From an uncultured Kangiella sp. (GTDB lineage: Bacteria; Pseudomonadota; Gammaproteobacteria; Enterobacterales; Kangiellaceae): DNA of 64,000 bases. Of this stretch, positions 38,040-47,197 are shown in pieces. How positions within the stretch are numbered: the first letter of the stretch is position 1; the number at the start of each line of letters is the position of its first letter. The position numbers and the translations under genes are program-made. The notes below the pieces were generated by a model, which saw only the letters and a list, made by a program, of their open reading frames with translations, was not told the origin of the DNA and searched no databases. The stretch spans positions 620,001-684,000 of the forward strand of contig CANNCW010000001.1 of assembly GCA_947503345.1 (NCBI GenBank), read 5' to 3'.

Positions 38040-38264
38040 TTACAATCAGCTGTGAAGGCTTGAAAGCACTAGACAAAGCCCACTTCCGATGATAAATTGA
38101 ACCCTGCTGAAACCAGCAACCTTTTAGTCGTTCGTTATACCATTTAATAAAGTTTCAATAATAACTGGAACGGCAACTCTAAATTTCAAAATTTGTTTTT
38201 AAATAAACTAAACAGGACTGATCTTTCGATCACAATCATTTCTCAACTTTTCTAGTACATCCCT
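38040..38264 (+). other. rho leader region
   Basis: Between the small frame and rho I see no further gene. In other gammaproteobacteria the rho leader carries a Rho-dependent attenuator. The sequence here is AT-rich with scattered C-rich patches, but I cannot identify defined rut sites or a stable hairpin by eye. Confidence 0.3.
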
Positions 38265-39521
38265 ATGAACTTATCTGAATTAAAGAAAAAAAATGCCCGA
38301 GAACTCGCTGAATTAACTAAAGCGGCTGGTCTTGAGCATATGGCGCGTATGCGTAAACAGGACATTATCTTTGGCTTATTAAAAAACCACGCTAAATCTG
38401 GCGAAGACATTTTTGGTGGTGGTGTTTTAGAAATCTTACCCGACGGTTTTGGTTTCTTACGTTCCGCTGAAGGCTCTTATTTAGCTGGTCCAGACGATAT
38501 CTACGTATCGCCAAGCCAAATTCGCCGTTTCAATTTACGTACGGGTGATACCATTTCAGGTAAAATCCGTCCGCCAAAAGATGGTGAGCGCTACTTTGCC
38601 CTATTAAAAGTTGCTGAAATTAACTATGACAGTCCTGAAAATTCTCGCCGTAAAATCTTATTCGAAAACTTAACGCCATTACATCCTGATGAGCGTATGC
38701 GTATGGAACGTGGTAACGGCTCCACCGAAGATATTACCGCTCGTGTTATCGATTTAGCTTCACCAGTCGGTAAAGGCCAACGCGCATTAATCGTTTCGCC
38801 ACCAAAAGCTGGTAAAACCATGATGCTACAAAACATTGCGCAATCGATTACTACCCAGCATCCTGATTGCATGGTTATCGTATTATTAATCGATGAACGT
38901 CCTGAAGAAGTTACTGAGATGCAACGCATGGTTCAAGGCGAAGTGGTTGCTTCGACTTTCGATGAACCAGCTGCACGTCACGTACAAGTCGCCGAAATGG
39001 TAATCGAAAAAGCCAAGCGTTTAGTTGAGCACAAAAAAGACGTAGTGATTTTATTAGACTCTATTACACGTTTAGCACGTGCTTATAACACGGTAGTTCC
39101 TTCGTCAGGTAAGGTTTTAACCGGTGGTGTTGACGCCAACGCATTACAACGTCCAAAACGTTTCTTCGGTGCAGCACGTAATATCGAAGAAGGCGGCAGC
39201 TTAACCATTATCGCAACTGCCCTAGTAGACACAGGTTCTAAGATGGACGAAGTTATCTATGAAGAATTTAAAGGCACCGGTAATATGGAATTACACCTTT
39301 CGCGCAAAATCGCGGAAAAACGTGTTTTCCCTGCTATCGATTTCAACCGCTCAGGCTCACGAAAAGAAGACTTGCTTACCACACCAGACGAGCTACAGAA
39401 GATGTGGATATTGCGTAAGATTCTCCACCCAATGGATGAGTTAGATGCAATTGAATTCTTAATCGATAAGATGTCATTGACGAAGAGTAACAATGAATTC
39501 TTCGATGCAATGAAGAGATAA
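38265..39521 (+). CDS. rho: Transcription termination factor Rho
   Basis: A hexameric RNA-dependent ATPase that terminates transcription. The N-terminal Rho-N domain (L-K-K-K-N-A-R-E-L) leads to the RNA-binding cold-shock fold with G-F-G-F-L-R (about residue 60). P-P-K-A-G-K-T (Walker A, about 179) and [11 protein letters not shown] follow, with the Q/R loop downstream. The 418 residues are full length, ending A-M-K-R. A diverged copy of its 3' end occurs 570 bases downstream. Confidence 0.98.
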   Translation: MNLSELKKKNARELAELTKAAGLEHMARMRKQDIIFGLLKNHAKSGEDIFGGGVLEILPDGFGFLRSAEGSYLAGPDDIYVSPSQIRRFNLRTGDTISGKIRPPKDGERYFALLKVAEINYDSPENSRRKILFENLTPLHPDERMRMERGNGSTEDITARVIDLASPVGKGQRALIVSPPKAGKTMMLQNIAQSITTQHPDCMVIVLLIDERPEEVTEMQRMVQGEVVASTFDEPAARHVQVAEMVIEKAKRLVEHKKDVVILLDSITRLARAYNTVVPSSGKVLTGGVDANALQRPKRFFGAARNIEEGGSLTIIATALVDTGSKMDEVIYEEFKGTGNMELHLSRKIAEKRVFPAIDFNRSGSRKEDLLTTPDELQKMWILRKILHPMDELDAIEFLIDKMSLTKSNNEFFDAMKR

Positions 39522-39554
39522 ATTATAGGGCGCTTTTAGCGCCCTTTTTAGTGC
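39504..39554 (+). repeat. Direct repeat copy 1: rho 3' end plus terminator
   Basis: Covers the last codons of rho, its stop and terminator. It aligns over about 50 bases with 40072-40123; over the first 18 bases (GATGCAATGAAGAGATAA here) 16 are identical. Confidence 0.6.
39527..39549 (+). terminator. Rho-independent terminator after rho
   Basis: AGGGCGCT/AGCGCCCT with a TTT loop and T5, six bases after the rho stop. Confidence 0.9.
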
Positions 39555-39572
39555 ACAACTTTCATATCGACT

Positions 39573-40019
39573 ATGCAAATTCACAACATACAGTTTAGAA
39601 CAATTCATTTATTTTCAGCGCTTATAAGTAGTCTATTTGCTGGTGGGTTCGTATTCGGAATTGTAGTTTCTTTAATCTACTATTGGGATCACAGCTCATT
39701 TCAAGGCACCCTATTTATACTTCCAGCTATTACCCCTTTTATTAGTTTGTTTTTCAGTCCTTTTATCTCTATCCCCTTTTTTCCAACATTGCTAATCCTT
39801 CGCTACTTTAATTATGTCAATTACCTCAGTTTAGCTATAACTGGTGCACTTATAGGATTTCTCTTTGCTGTTCTCATATTTCCAAATGAACAATGGCAAC
39901 CCTTTTTTAGAGCCACATGGCTACCTTATACTTTAGCAGGCCTCTTTGGTGGTCTTATTTGTTTTTACCACTTAAAAAAATTGGCTATGTTTGATGAATT
40001 GAAAAATTCAAAAACTTAA
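39573..40019 (+). CDS. Four-helix membrane protein of unknown function
   Basis: A 148-residue hydrophobic protein with four predicted membrane spans (about 14-36, 45-68, 80-100 and 112-132). The N-terminus and C-terminus are polar (Q-I-H-N-I-Q-F-R, and L-K-N-S-K-T). Not recognised. No strong ribosome site is seen before ATG 39573. It is boxed in by the rho terminator on the left and a second terminator on the right, within diverged direct repeats of the rho 3' end, so it may have arrived as a small cassette. Confidence 0.6.
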   Translation: MQIHNIQFRTIHLFSALISSLFAGGFVFGIVVSLIYYWDHSSFQGTLFILPAITPFISLFFSPFISIPFFPTLLILRYFNYVNYLSLAITGALIGFLFAVLIFPNEQWQPFFRATWLPYTLAGLFGGLICFYHLKKLAMFDELKNSKT

Positions 40020-40071
40020 TATCACTGATCACTTTCGCTAGAATACCCCCAACATCAAAAATCAAAACTCC

Positions 40072-40123
40072 TATGCGATGAAGAGATAATAAATAAGGGC
40101 GCATTATGTGCCCTTATTTATGC
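40072..40123 (+). repeat. Direct repeat copy 2: remnant of rho 3' end plus terminator
   Basis: TATGCGATGAAGAGATAA can be read as the codons A-M-K-R-stop in the same phase as the rho end. It is followed by a GGGCGC...GCCC hairpin at the same distance as in the true rho 3' end. Confidence 0.6.
40091..40119 (+). terminator. Rho-independent terminator
   Basis: AAATAAGGGC/GCCCTTATTT, ten-base-pair stem with a nine-base loop, after the 148-residue membrane protein gene. Confidence 0.75.
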
Positions 40124-40251
40124 CTTCTTACAATATATCCACATAACAAATCTCTAGCTTCCTTTACATTATCCTGACGGTAACTTAAAAAACTCTCTGG
40201 CATACTTCTTGCTTATTTAATAAGGAAATCAAATATAAGAAGGAGTTCCTT

Positions 40252-41796
40252 TTGAAAAAACTTTTATTCATCGCCACACTAATTACCAGCTTCTCACTAT
40301 TTGCCGAAGATATAACCATTCCTGATTTTTTATCTCATGAGCAAAGACTCAGTTTTTATGAGCAAATGATCAGTGAAATCGAAAGATTAGACGCCGAGAT
40401 TATTGAAACTCGGAATCATGCTAAAGAAGTAAAATGGGATCAATTCAAGCAACACTATCAAAATAAGGTTGTTAATGCTAATAATTGGGAAGAGTTCAGA
40501 TTAGCTTTTAAACACTTCTCTCAAGGGCTAGTTAATTTGCACACCAAATCCAAATTTCTAGTTTACGATCGCAAATCCAAGAATAAGCTTTGGCTAAATG
40601 ATGATATTTTATTCGAATACCCTGCAAGTAAATTCTATTTACAATCGACTAAGGCAGAAATTACACACTTAAATAATACGCCTATAACAGATGCTCTGGC
40701 AGATTTCAGTAATTATCGTTGTCGCCACAACAACCCTGCCGGTTGTATCGATATGTTTAGCCTTTATCTTAAAGCTGGTGCAATTCAAGTTAATGGCGAT
40801 AATATTAGTTCTTATCGAATTACTGATAAAAACGGCAATAGCAGTGAGCATCAACTTGTTTACGATGCTAACCCTTCTTCCCAGCCTGATCCTTTGGCTG
40901 AAAAATATTGTGAGACTCATATTGGCTACCAAGGTTTTTCTCTTTATTTTTCTGGTGCCAATGCTTGCCTTTTTAATAAGGAAGATACTGCTATTGTTCG
41001 ATTAAGACATTTTATATACCCTGATCATAAAACTCCGGACTTCTTTTGTAACGATCCTAAAACCAACACTGCCATGTGTTCAGATATTAAAGGGTTGTTA
41101 ACGGCTTTGCATAAAGTAAAACCTAAGCACCTGATTTTTGATATGACCCACAACTTTGGTGGTAATGAAAACTCAGCTATTTTAAAAGCTTTCATGCCAA
41201 ATAATTTTATGGATCTGGCAGTAATCTATCGCAACACGCAAGAGATCCATGATAAAGATACTCGCAATGGTTTATTTTGGGGTAATCCCATTGCCGAAGA
41301 CTGGTATCAATCCGTTAAAGATTATCAAGGTGACTACTTCCCTATTCGTGGTGATTTTTGTCGTGGCAAGAATGGTTGTCACCTTTCTATGATTGAGCCA
41401 AGAGCCAATGCTTATAAAGCTGAGAAAATTTCAATAATGACAGACTGGATGTGCGTTTCATCCTGTGATGATTTCGTTTGGCGAATGCATCAATTTGCTA
41501 ACGCAAAACTTTACGGTATTTCGCCTGCACAAGATGCGACTTACGCTAGAGCACGCATTCTTCTGTATCTCGATAAATATGGCGAAATCAAAACTAAAGC
41601 CTCAGGTGAAATCCATAGTTTCTATTTAGATAACGTAGATTATAAGATTGCGGAAATCATCCTTCCTTACTCTAAGACAGTGACTCTAGATGGTAAGTTA
41701 CGAAATATCCAAGGACTTCCTGTTCAAAAGGTTCCTTATACCTTAGACAATCAGGAAAATTACCCTCAAGCAGTTCTAGATACCATTCTCAATTAA
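40252..41796 (+). CDS. Secreted S41 (tail-specific protease)-like protein
   Basis: A 514-residue exported protein with a signal peptide (residues 1-18, ending near L-F-A-E). The C-terminal half resembles the S41 peptidase fold: H-L-I-F-D-M-T-H-N-F-G-G-N-E near residue 300, then I-S-I-M-T-D-W-M-C-V-S-S-C-D-D with a possible catalytic Ser near 400. It is cysteine-rich (several pairs in the middle), consistent with periplasmic disulfides. No obvious PDZ domain. It starts at TTG behind a strong AAGGAG site. Substrate unknown; activity is not assured. Confidence 0.65.
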   Translation: MKKLLFIATLITSFSLFAEDITIPDFLSHEQRLSFYEQMISEIERLDAEIIETRNHAKEVKWDQFKQHYQNKVVNANNWEEFRLAFKHFSQGLVNLHTKSKFLVYDRKSKNKLWLNDDILFEYPASKFYLQSTKAEITHLNNTPITDALADFSNYRCRHNNPAGCIDMFSLYLKAGAIQVNGDNISSYRITDKNGNSSEHQLVYDANPSSQPDPLAEKYCETHIGYQGFSLYFSGANACLFNKEDTAIVRLRHFIYPDHKTPDFFCNDPKTNTAMCSDIKGLLTALHKVKPKHLIFDMTHNFGGNENSAILKAFMPNNFMDLAVIYRNTQEIHDKDTRNGLFWGNPIAEDWYQSVKDYQGDYFPIRGDFCRGKNGCHLSMIEPRANAYKAEKISIMTDWMCVSSCDDFVWRMHQFANAKLYGISPAQDATYARARILLYLDKYGEIKTKASGEIHSFYLDNVDYKIAEIILPYSKTVTLDGKLRNIQGLPVQKVPYTLDNQENYPQAVLDTILN

Positions 41797-41824
41797 CTAA
41801 ATAACAAGTCCTTATTTAAGTATT

Positions 41825-41848
41825 AAGTCCTCAATAGAGGACTTTTTC
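41825..41848 (+). terminator. Rho-independent terminator before ubiD
   Basis: AAGTCCTC/GAGGACTT with an AATA loop followed by a T-run. Confidence 0.85.
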
Positions 41849-41914
41849 TTACTGCCATTTCTTTTAAAGACTAATTTAGTTACCATATCTGCATTAATAT
41901 CAATCCTCATCACT

Positions 41915-43402
41915 ATGCAATACAAAGACCTACGCGATTTTATTTCTAAGCTCGAATCTATGGGCGAGTTACAACGTGTTTCGGTGGAAGTCGATCCTAA
42001 TTTGGAGATGACCGAGATCTGTGATCGTACACTACGCGCTGGTGGGCCCGCGATTTTATTTGAGAATGTTAAAGGCCATTCGATTCCTGTATTGGGTAAT
42101 CTATTTGGTACTACTCGTCGTGTGGCTTTGGCGATGGGAAAGGAAGATTTATCGGGCTTGCGTGATTTGGGTGAATTATTAGCCTTTTTAAAAGAACCTA
42201 AACCGCCTGAAGGTTTCAAAGATGCTTGGCAACAGTTGCCCGTGTTTAAACAAGTTTTAAACATGGCACCTAAAGTCGTTAAAAAAGCACCTTGCCAACA
42301 GCAGGTTTGGGAAGGTGACGAGGTTGATCTGAATAAGATCCCCGTGCAAACCTGTTGGCCAGGTGATGCTGCGCCATTAATGACATGGGGCTTAACGGTA
42401 ACTAAAGGCCCAAACAAATCTCGCCAAAACTTAGGTATTTATCGCCAGCAACTCTTAGGTAAGAATAAATTAATCATGCGCTGGTTGGCACATCGTGGCG
42501 GCGCGCTTGATTTTAAAGAGTGGTGTGAAACTAACCCTGGTGAACCCTTCCCTGTTTCAGTGGCATTTGGCGCCGATCCTGCGACTATTTTAGGTGCGGT
42601 GACTCCTGTTCCTGACACTTTAAGCGAATACGCTTTTGCAGGACTTTTGCGGGGCGAGAAAACCGAGGTGGTTAAATCCATTGGTAACGACTTGCAAGTG
42701 CCCTCTTCTGCTGAGTTCGTTTTAGAAGGCTATATTGATCCCAATGAGATGGCGGACGAAGGTCCTTATGGCGATCATACGGGTTATTACAACGAGGTCG
42801 AGAGTTTCCCTGTCTTTACCGTTGAACGAGTCACTTTACGTCAAGATCCTATTTACCACTCAACTTATACGGGTCGCCCACCCGATGAACCAGCTATTTT
42901 AGGTGAAGCTTTAAACGAAGTTTTTGTGCCTATATTACAGAAGCAGTTCCCCGAAATTACCGACTTTTACCTACCACCTGAAGGCTGTTCGTATCGTTTA
43001 GCGGTAGTTTCCATGAAAAAGCAATATCCTGGCCATGCCAAAAGAGTTATGATGGGAGTCTGGTCTTTCTTGCGTCAATTTATGTACACCAAGTTCGTGA
43101 TTGTGGTGGATGATGATGTGAATACTCGTGATTGGAAAGACGTTATTTGGGCCCTAACTACTCGTGTCGATCCAACTCGTGACACGACTTTAATCGATAA
43201 TACACCGATTGATTATCTCGACTTTGCTTCGCCTGTTTCTGGTCTCGGTTCGAAAATGGGCATTGATGCGACCAATAAATGGCAAGGTGAGACCGATCGT
43301 GAATGGGGCGAGCCTATTGTGATGGATAAAGCGATTAAAGATAAAGTTGATGCTATGTGGGACTCGCTTGGCTTACAACTTCCTGAAGAAGAGAATTCAT
43401 AA
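41915..43402 (+). CDS. ubiD: 4-hydroxy-3-polyprenylbenzoate decarboxylase UbiD
   Basis: Decarboxylates the prenylated benzoate ring in ubiquinone synthesis using prenylated FMN made by UbiX. The 495-residue protein begins Y-K-D-L-R-D-F-I. It has N-L-G-I-Y-R-Q-Q and [10 protein letters not shown] (cofactor site), then [11 protein letters not shown] with the catalytic Glu/Asp region. Full length. fre follows with no gap, as in many gammaproteobacteria. ubiX is not in this window. Confidence 0.97.
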   Translation: MQYKDLRDFISKLESMGELQRVSVEVDPNLEMTEICDRTLRAGGPAILFENVKGHSIPVLGNLFGTTRRVALAMGKEDLSGLRDLGELLAFLKEPKPPEGFKDAWQQLPVFKQVLNMAPKVVKKAPCQQQVWEGDEVDLNKIPVQTCWPGDAAPLMTWGLTVTKGPNKSRQNLGIYRQQLLGKNKLIMRWLAHRGGALDFKEWCETNPGEPFPVSVAFGADPATILGAVTPVPDTLSEYAFAGLLRGEKTEVVKSIGNDLQVPSSAEFVLEGYIDPNEMADEGPYGDHTGYYNEVESFPVFTVERVTLRQDPIYHSTYTGRPPDEPAILGEALNEVFVPILQKQFPEITDFYLPPEGCSYRLAVVSMKKQYPGHAKRVMMGVWSFLRQFMYTKFVIVVDDDVNTRDWKDVIWALTTRVDPTRDTTLIDNTPIDYLDFASPVSGLGSKMGIDATNKWQGETDREWGEPIVMDKAIKDKVDAMWDSLGLQLPEEENS

Positions 43403-44134
43403 ATGACTGATAATAAAGATATTTTTTATGATTTTGAAGTTCGCCTTGTTCGCAAAGTTAGCTCCGACGTTTATTGGGTACAACTAAATCCCTTATCCGA
43501 ATTACCTAGTTATTCCGCAGGCCAATATCTAATGTTGGAACTTGCTGATGGCCATTTAGCGCCCTTCTCAATCGCTAGTTCACCTTTACAAGATGTTTTA
43601 GAACTGCACATAAGACGCTTACCGGGACATGATGAAGCGGATCGAATTATTAGCCATTTAAAACATCGCAATCAGATTCGAGTGCAGATGCCTTTCGGTC
43701 GCTGCTTACTCACACCATCAGATAGACCCGCAGTTTTTATAGCCGGTGGCACAGGCTTTGCGCCCTTTCACTCCATCATCAAAACCGCATTGATGAGTGG
43801 TGATCAACGCTCACTGATCCTTTATTGGGGCGCGCAAACCACTTCTGATCTTTACTTACTCGATGAGCCGACTGAATGGGCTCAATCGGCGGATAACTTA
43901 AAGTTTGTTCCTGTGCTGTCTGGGATCGATCCTGACTGGCAAGGCCGGAAAGGTTTTGTCCATCATGCCTTTATGCTCGATTATGACGATATTACTAACA
44001 TGGATATTTATGTTGCTGGCTCTGAGCCTATGGTTATGTCTGTTTATCAAGATTTACTTGATCGTGGTGTAGCGAAAGAAAACATTCATTCTGATATTTT
44101 GCATATAAAGCAGCAATTTGGACAACTCAAATAA
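43403..44134 (+). CDS. fre: NAD(P)H-flavin reductase
   Basis: A ferredoxin-reductase-type flavin reductase that supplies reduced FMN or FAD. The flavin-binding R-x-x-S/T region is represented by A-P-F-S-I-A-S-S-P, and the NAD-binding loop is I-A-G-G-T-G-F-A-P-F. It ends with the nucleotide-binding Y-V-A-G-S-E-P-M-V. There is no 2Fe-2S domain. 243 residues. Its ATG follows the ubiD stop directly, and the ubiD-fre pairing is conserved, which fits a need for reduced flavin. Confidence 0.92.
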   Translation: MTDNKDIFYDFEVRLVRKVSSDVYWVQLNPLSELPSYSAGQYLMLELADGHLAPFSIASSPLQDVLELHIRRLPGHDEADRIISHLKHRNQIRVQMPFGRCLLTPSDRPAVFIAGGTGFAPFHSIIKTALMSGDQRSLILYWGAQTTSDLYLLDEPTEWAQSADNLKFVPVLSGIDPDWQGRKGFVHHAFMLDYDDITNMDIYVAGSEPMVMSVYQDLLDRGVAKENIHSDILHIKQQFGQLK

Positions 44135-44145
44135 CTCCCAAAATA

Positions 44146-44169
44146 AAAAGGAGCCAATTGGCTCCTTTT
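44146..44169. terminator. Bidirectional terminator after fre
   Basis: AAAAGGAGCC/GGCTCCTTTT with an AATT loop lies between convergent genes. Confidence 0.88.
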
Positions 44170-44185
44170 CATCAAGTATTTGTTT

Positions 44186-44980
44186 TTATTGATAATTTTT
44201 AATAAAGCTTTCAACCTGATTATTGGCAACTATTTGCTCCAAATTAGCCTTAATCATAGAAATTTTATCTTGTTTTGCACTCTTTTTACTAAACATATAA
44301 GCAACACTATCAGCTGGGATCACTAAACCTGATTCTTTCATTTTTGAACCCATACCTTTACGTTTTACAATATAGCGCCCTTCTATCGGATCTACTAACA
44401 CTCCATTAACGCGGCCATATTCAACGTTAAAAAAGCTTGCTTCATTCGTAGGACTTGCAACAAATAAATTACTATATTGAGGGTGATTCATCAGATCATC
44501 GGTAGAATCACCATAATAGTATCCCGTTGATATCCCAACTTTATTCCCAAAACTCAGAAAGTTGCTCAAACTATCGCCTGTAAAGCTATCTCCAACTGGA
44601 ATAAATAAGATAAACGATTCTTCTCTGTAAGCTATTGAAAAATCAGAAAAAACCTTCCTTTCTTCGGTTGGAGTCGCACCAGCAATAACATCTATTTTAC
44701 CAGCCTCAACATCTTCTAATAACTCTGACCATGACTTTTCCACAAAAACCAGTCCGCAATTAGCACTATCGGCGGCTTTTGCTAGGACATCAACATCAAT
44801 GCCTTGCATTTTATTATTCTCGAAAAACTGATAAGGCTTACGGGATTCCCAACCGTAAGTAATACTACAATCGTACTGCTTGGTATTGGTTGCTTGTTCT
44901 TGCGGCTGTTTCTTTTCTTCCCCACCACAAGCCACTAATAATAAAGCTGTTATTATCGCTAAACTCTTAACTGTTTTCAT
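44186..44980 (-). CDS. Periplasmic solute-binding lipoprotein (family 3)
   Basis: An SBP_bac_3-type protein of about 264 residues with a lipobox L-L-V-A-C. It shows the typical pattern: P-Y-Q-F-F-E-N-N-K-M-Q-G-I-D-V-D-V, W-S-E-L-L-E-D-V-E-A-G-K-I-D-V-I-A-G-A-T-P-T-E-E-R, then F-S-I-A-Y. These bind amino acids or small polar ligands. No ABC permease or ATPase is adjacent, so it is an orphan that may act as a sensor or join a distant transporter. ATG 44980 is chosen for its GAGGGGG site; an in-frame ATG lies 18 bases upstream. Confidence 0.85.
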   Translation of the reverse strand: MKTVKSLAIITALLLVACGGEEKKQPQEQATNTKQYDCSITYGWESRKPYQFFENNKMQGIDVDVLAKAADSANCGLVFVEKSWSELLEDVEAGKIDVIAGATPTEERKVFSDFSIAYREESFILFIPVGDSFTGDSLSNFLSFGNKVGISTGYYYGDSTDDLMNHPQYSNLFVASPTNEASFFNVEYGRVNGVLVDPIEGRYIVKRKGMGSKMKESGLVIPADSVAYMFSKKSAKQDKISMIKANLEQIVANNQVESFIKNYQ

Positions 44981-45090
44981 AATTAGCCCCCTCAGCACAA
45001 ATTGTACGAAAAACAGACTAACAGTATCGGTCGAAATGTGAACTAGATCAAGTTTCCTGTATAATTTTCTGACAGTTTTAAAAGGTACGG

Positions 45091-45297
45091 TTAACTATTA
45101 TTTGATTCTTTTTGAATGGGAGCGAAAATTAAGTAGAAAATCCAAGCAAACCAAGACACAAACCAAATGGCTAATATCCAGCCTAATTTTTCGGTTGCTA
45201 TGGTCTTTTTTGATAATAAAATCAATATGATAGGTAGGATATATAGAACGCCAACGATTGCTAGAAATACAAAGATACTAGTGATAGTTATCGCCAT
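45091..45297 (-). CDS. Small two-helix membrane protein
   Basis: A 68-residue protein with two hydrophobic helices (about 4-27 and 37-60) and the aromatic-rich segment L-G-W-I-L-A-I-W-F-V-S-W-F-A-W-I-F-Y. This layout resembles small superinfection-immunity or PLDc_N-type membrane proteins, but the match is loose. It lies just downstream of rpoH on the same strand, beyond the rpoH terminator. No specific function can be assigned. Confidence 0.6.
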   Translation of the reverse strand: MAITITSIFVFLAIVGVLYILPIILILLSKKTIATEKLGWILAIWFVSWFAWIFYLIFAPIQKESNNS

Positions 45298-45313
45298 TTT
45301 TCAGTCCTATAAG

Positions 45314-45341
45314 AAAAACGCCATTAAGAAATGGCGTTTTT
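45314..45341 (-). terminator. Terminator overlapping the rpoH stop codon
   Basis: AAAAACGCCATT/AATGGCGTTTTT, 12-base-pair stem with a four-base loop. The rpoH TAA lies in the loop side of the stem, and T5 follows in the minus direction. Confidence 0.85.
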
Positions 45342-46172
45342 AATTTTATTCATGGCATTCTTTTCTAATTGGCGGATACGCTCCGCAGAAACACCATACT
45401 TTTCGGCTAAATCATGCAAGGTTGCTTTTTGGTCGCCCAACCAGCGTTGTTGCAAAATATCTTGGCTACGGTCGTCTAGCGTTTTTAAAGCTGAAAACAA
45501 CTGCGCTTCTCTTTGATCTTGCCAATCGTTTTGCTCAACTTCCAAAGCCGGATCAAGACTTTTAGACTCTAAATAATGCACTGGTGCATACGCTTGAGTG
45601 TCATCATCAATCGCTGGCGCATCAAAAGCTGCATCATGAGCATTTAAACGCCCTTCCATTCGAACAACTTCTTCTGGAGATACATTTAAATCTTCTGCGA
45701 TTGCCTTAGCTTCCGCTTGATTTAACCAACTTAAAGTCTTTTTCTTTGACCGCAGGTTAAAGAATAACTTACGTTGCGCTTTAGTCGTCGCCACTTTCAC
45801 AATACGCCAGTTGCGCAATACATATTCATGAATTTCTGCTTTAATCCAATGAACGGCAAAAGACACCAAACGCACACCCATAGTTGGGTCAAAGCGCTTA
45901 ACCGCCTTCATTAGACCAATATTACCTTCTTGGATAAGATCAGCCTGTGGCAAACCATAACCGTTGTAACTTCTTGCTATATGAGCCACAAAGCGTAAGT
46001 GAGCCATCACTAAGTCGCGTGCAGCTTCTAAATTTTCTTCATCTCTGAAGCTATGAGCTAATGCCTGTTCTTCCTCAACAGATAGGACAGGAATTGCATT
46101 GACAGTCGAGACATAACCCTCGATGCTGCCTGTAGGTACGGCTAACGCCATAGACATTGAAGTGTTGCTCAT
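45324..46172 (-). CDS. rpoH: RNA polymerase sigma factor RpoH (sigma-32)
   Basis: The heat-shock sigma factor. The RpoH box Q-R-K-L-F-F-N-L-R (about residue 130) is diagnostic. Region 2 includes [20 protein letters not shown], and region 4 ends with [15 protein letters not shown]. 282 residues, with a strong AGGAGGAAAGC site. In most relatives rpoH follows ftsYEX directly; here four opposite-strand genes intervene and rpoH has its own promoter region containing two CIRCE operators, which implies HrcA repression. Confidence 0.98.
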   Translation of the reverse strand: MSNTSMSMALAVPTGSIEGYVSTVNAIPVLSVEEEQALAHSFRDEENLEAARDLVMAHLRFVAHIARSYNGYGLPQADLIQEGNIGLMKAVKRFDPTMGVRLVSFAVHWIKAEIHEYVLRNWRIVKVATTKAQRKLFFNLRSKKKTLSWLNQAEAKAIAEDLNVSPEEVVRMEGRLNAHDAAFDAPAIDDDTQAYAPVHYLESKSLDPALEVEQNDWQDQREAQLFSALKTLDDRSQDILQQRWLGDQKATLHDLAEKYGVSAERIRQLEKNAMNKIKNAIS

Positions 46173-46203
46173 GCTTTCCTCCTATTAATACTTAAAATCT
46201 ATA

Positions 46204-46230
46204 TTAGCACTCTTTTAGCTAGAGTGCTAA
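46204..46230. promoter_or_regulatory. CIRCE operator 1 (HrcA site), perfect
   Basis: TTAGCACTC, nine-base spacer TTTTAGCTA, GAGTGCTAA: an exact match to the CIRCE consensus. It is 32 bases upstream of the rpoH start, so it would lie in the 5' leader. Confidence 0.96.
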
Positions 46231-46234
46231 TTTT

Positions 46235-46261
46235 TTAGCACTCCTAGGTATAGAGTGCTAA
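46235..46261. promoter_or_regulatory. CIRCE operator 2 (HrcA site), perfect
   Basis: TTAGCACTC, spacer CTAGGTATA, GAGTGCTAA. It is again exact, four bases from the first, so equivalent positions are 31 bases (about three helical turns) apart. A TATAAG on the minus strand (46274-46269) would place the transcript start at about 46262, right at this operator, a classic CIRCE position. The matching -35 is poor, so the promoter itself is tentative. Confidence 0.96.
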
Positions 46262-46361
46262 ATATCTACTTATAAGAGAAACTAGGAGGCAAAAAGTTTC
46301 ATTTCTTTGGCAATTATTTATATAGTGCTCCTAATCTTTAATTATTGAAAGGAGATGCCTT

Positions 46362-46742
46362 ATGATTGGTTATGTCACTTTGGGAACTAATGATTTAACC
46401 CGCGCAGCCACATTTTACGATGCCTTATTTGCCGAGCTGGGTGTCGAACGTATGATGGAAACCTCACAATTTGTTGCTTGGAATGGATTGAGCAAAAATG
46501 GTGCTGGCGTTGCAGTTACCAAGCCCTACGATGGGCAACAAGCAACAATTGGTAATGGTGTTATGGTTGCTCTACAAATGGAGTCACCAGCACAAGTCGA
46601 TAAAATGTATAAAAAAGCAATTGAGCTTGGAGCAACTTGTGAGGGACCAGCTGGGGCTAGAGAAGGGGGCTTTTATGCCGGTTATTTCCGCGATCCCGAT
46701 GGAAATAAACTTAACTTCTTTCATATGACCTTCCCTGAATAA
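46362..46742 (+). CDS. VOC family (glyoxalase/bleomycin-resistance fold) protein
   Basis: A 126-residue vicinal-oxygen-chelate protein: V-T-L-G-T-N-D-L-T-R-A-A-T-F-Y-D-A at the start and Y-F-R-D-P-D-G-N-K-L-N-F at the end. Substrate not evident. An AAAGGAG site precedes the ATG. It is the first gene of the VOC-DUF1304-DGPF-sigma run and is divergent from rpoH, with the CIRCE pair in the shared intergenic region. Confidence 0.9.
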   Translation: MIGYVTLGTNDLTRAATFYDALFAELGVERMMETSQFVAWNGLSKNGAGVAVTKPYDGQQATIGNGVMVALQMESPAQVDKMYKKAIELGATCEGPAGAREGGFYAGYFRDPDGNKLNFFHMTFPE

Positions 46743-46758
46743 CAATAAGGCTAACATT

Positions 46759-47124
46759 ATGTTAAAAAAAATTGCTAATTTCATTACTGGCTTAGTTGCT
46801 ATCGAACATATTGGAATATTGATTCTTGAAGTTTTCTATTGGGACCACCCCGTCGGTAGGAAAATATTTAATATGACGCCAGAAGTGTCCAATTTATCAG
46901 CCACACTTGCCGCCAACCAAGGTATTTATAATGGCTTTCTTGCGGCGGGGTTAATTTGGGGATTAGTTGCCGATCGACGTGATGTGAAAATATTCTTCCT
47001 AAGTTGCGTTGTTATTGCAGGTATTGCAGGCGCCATTACAGCTAAACCCAGTATTTTATTCACCCAAGCTATGCCTGCTTTTATTGGTCTAATCTTATGG
47101 TTAATTAATAAAAAGAATAATTAG
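46759..47124 (+). CDS. DUF1304 membrane protein
   Basis: A 121-residue protein with four membrane helices. The DUF1304 pattern is clear: E-V-F-Y-W-D-H-P-V-G-R-K-I-F, then A-A-N-Q-G-I-Y-N-G-F-L-A-A-G-L-I-W-G, then V-I-A-G-I-A-G-A-I-T. Function not established. It lies 16 bases after the VOC gene. Confidence 0.9.
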   Translation: MLKKIANFITGLVAIEHIGILILEVFYWDHPVGRKIFNMTPEVSNLSATLAANQGIYNGFLAAGLIWGLVADRRDVKIFFLSCVVIAGIAGAITAKPSILFTQAMPAFIGLILWLINKKNN

Positions 47125-47197
47125 CTGTCGATTTTCTAAATTTCTATTCGTCTTATATTACGAATGAGATTTTTAATTAATCAAAAGAGGAATTTAT

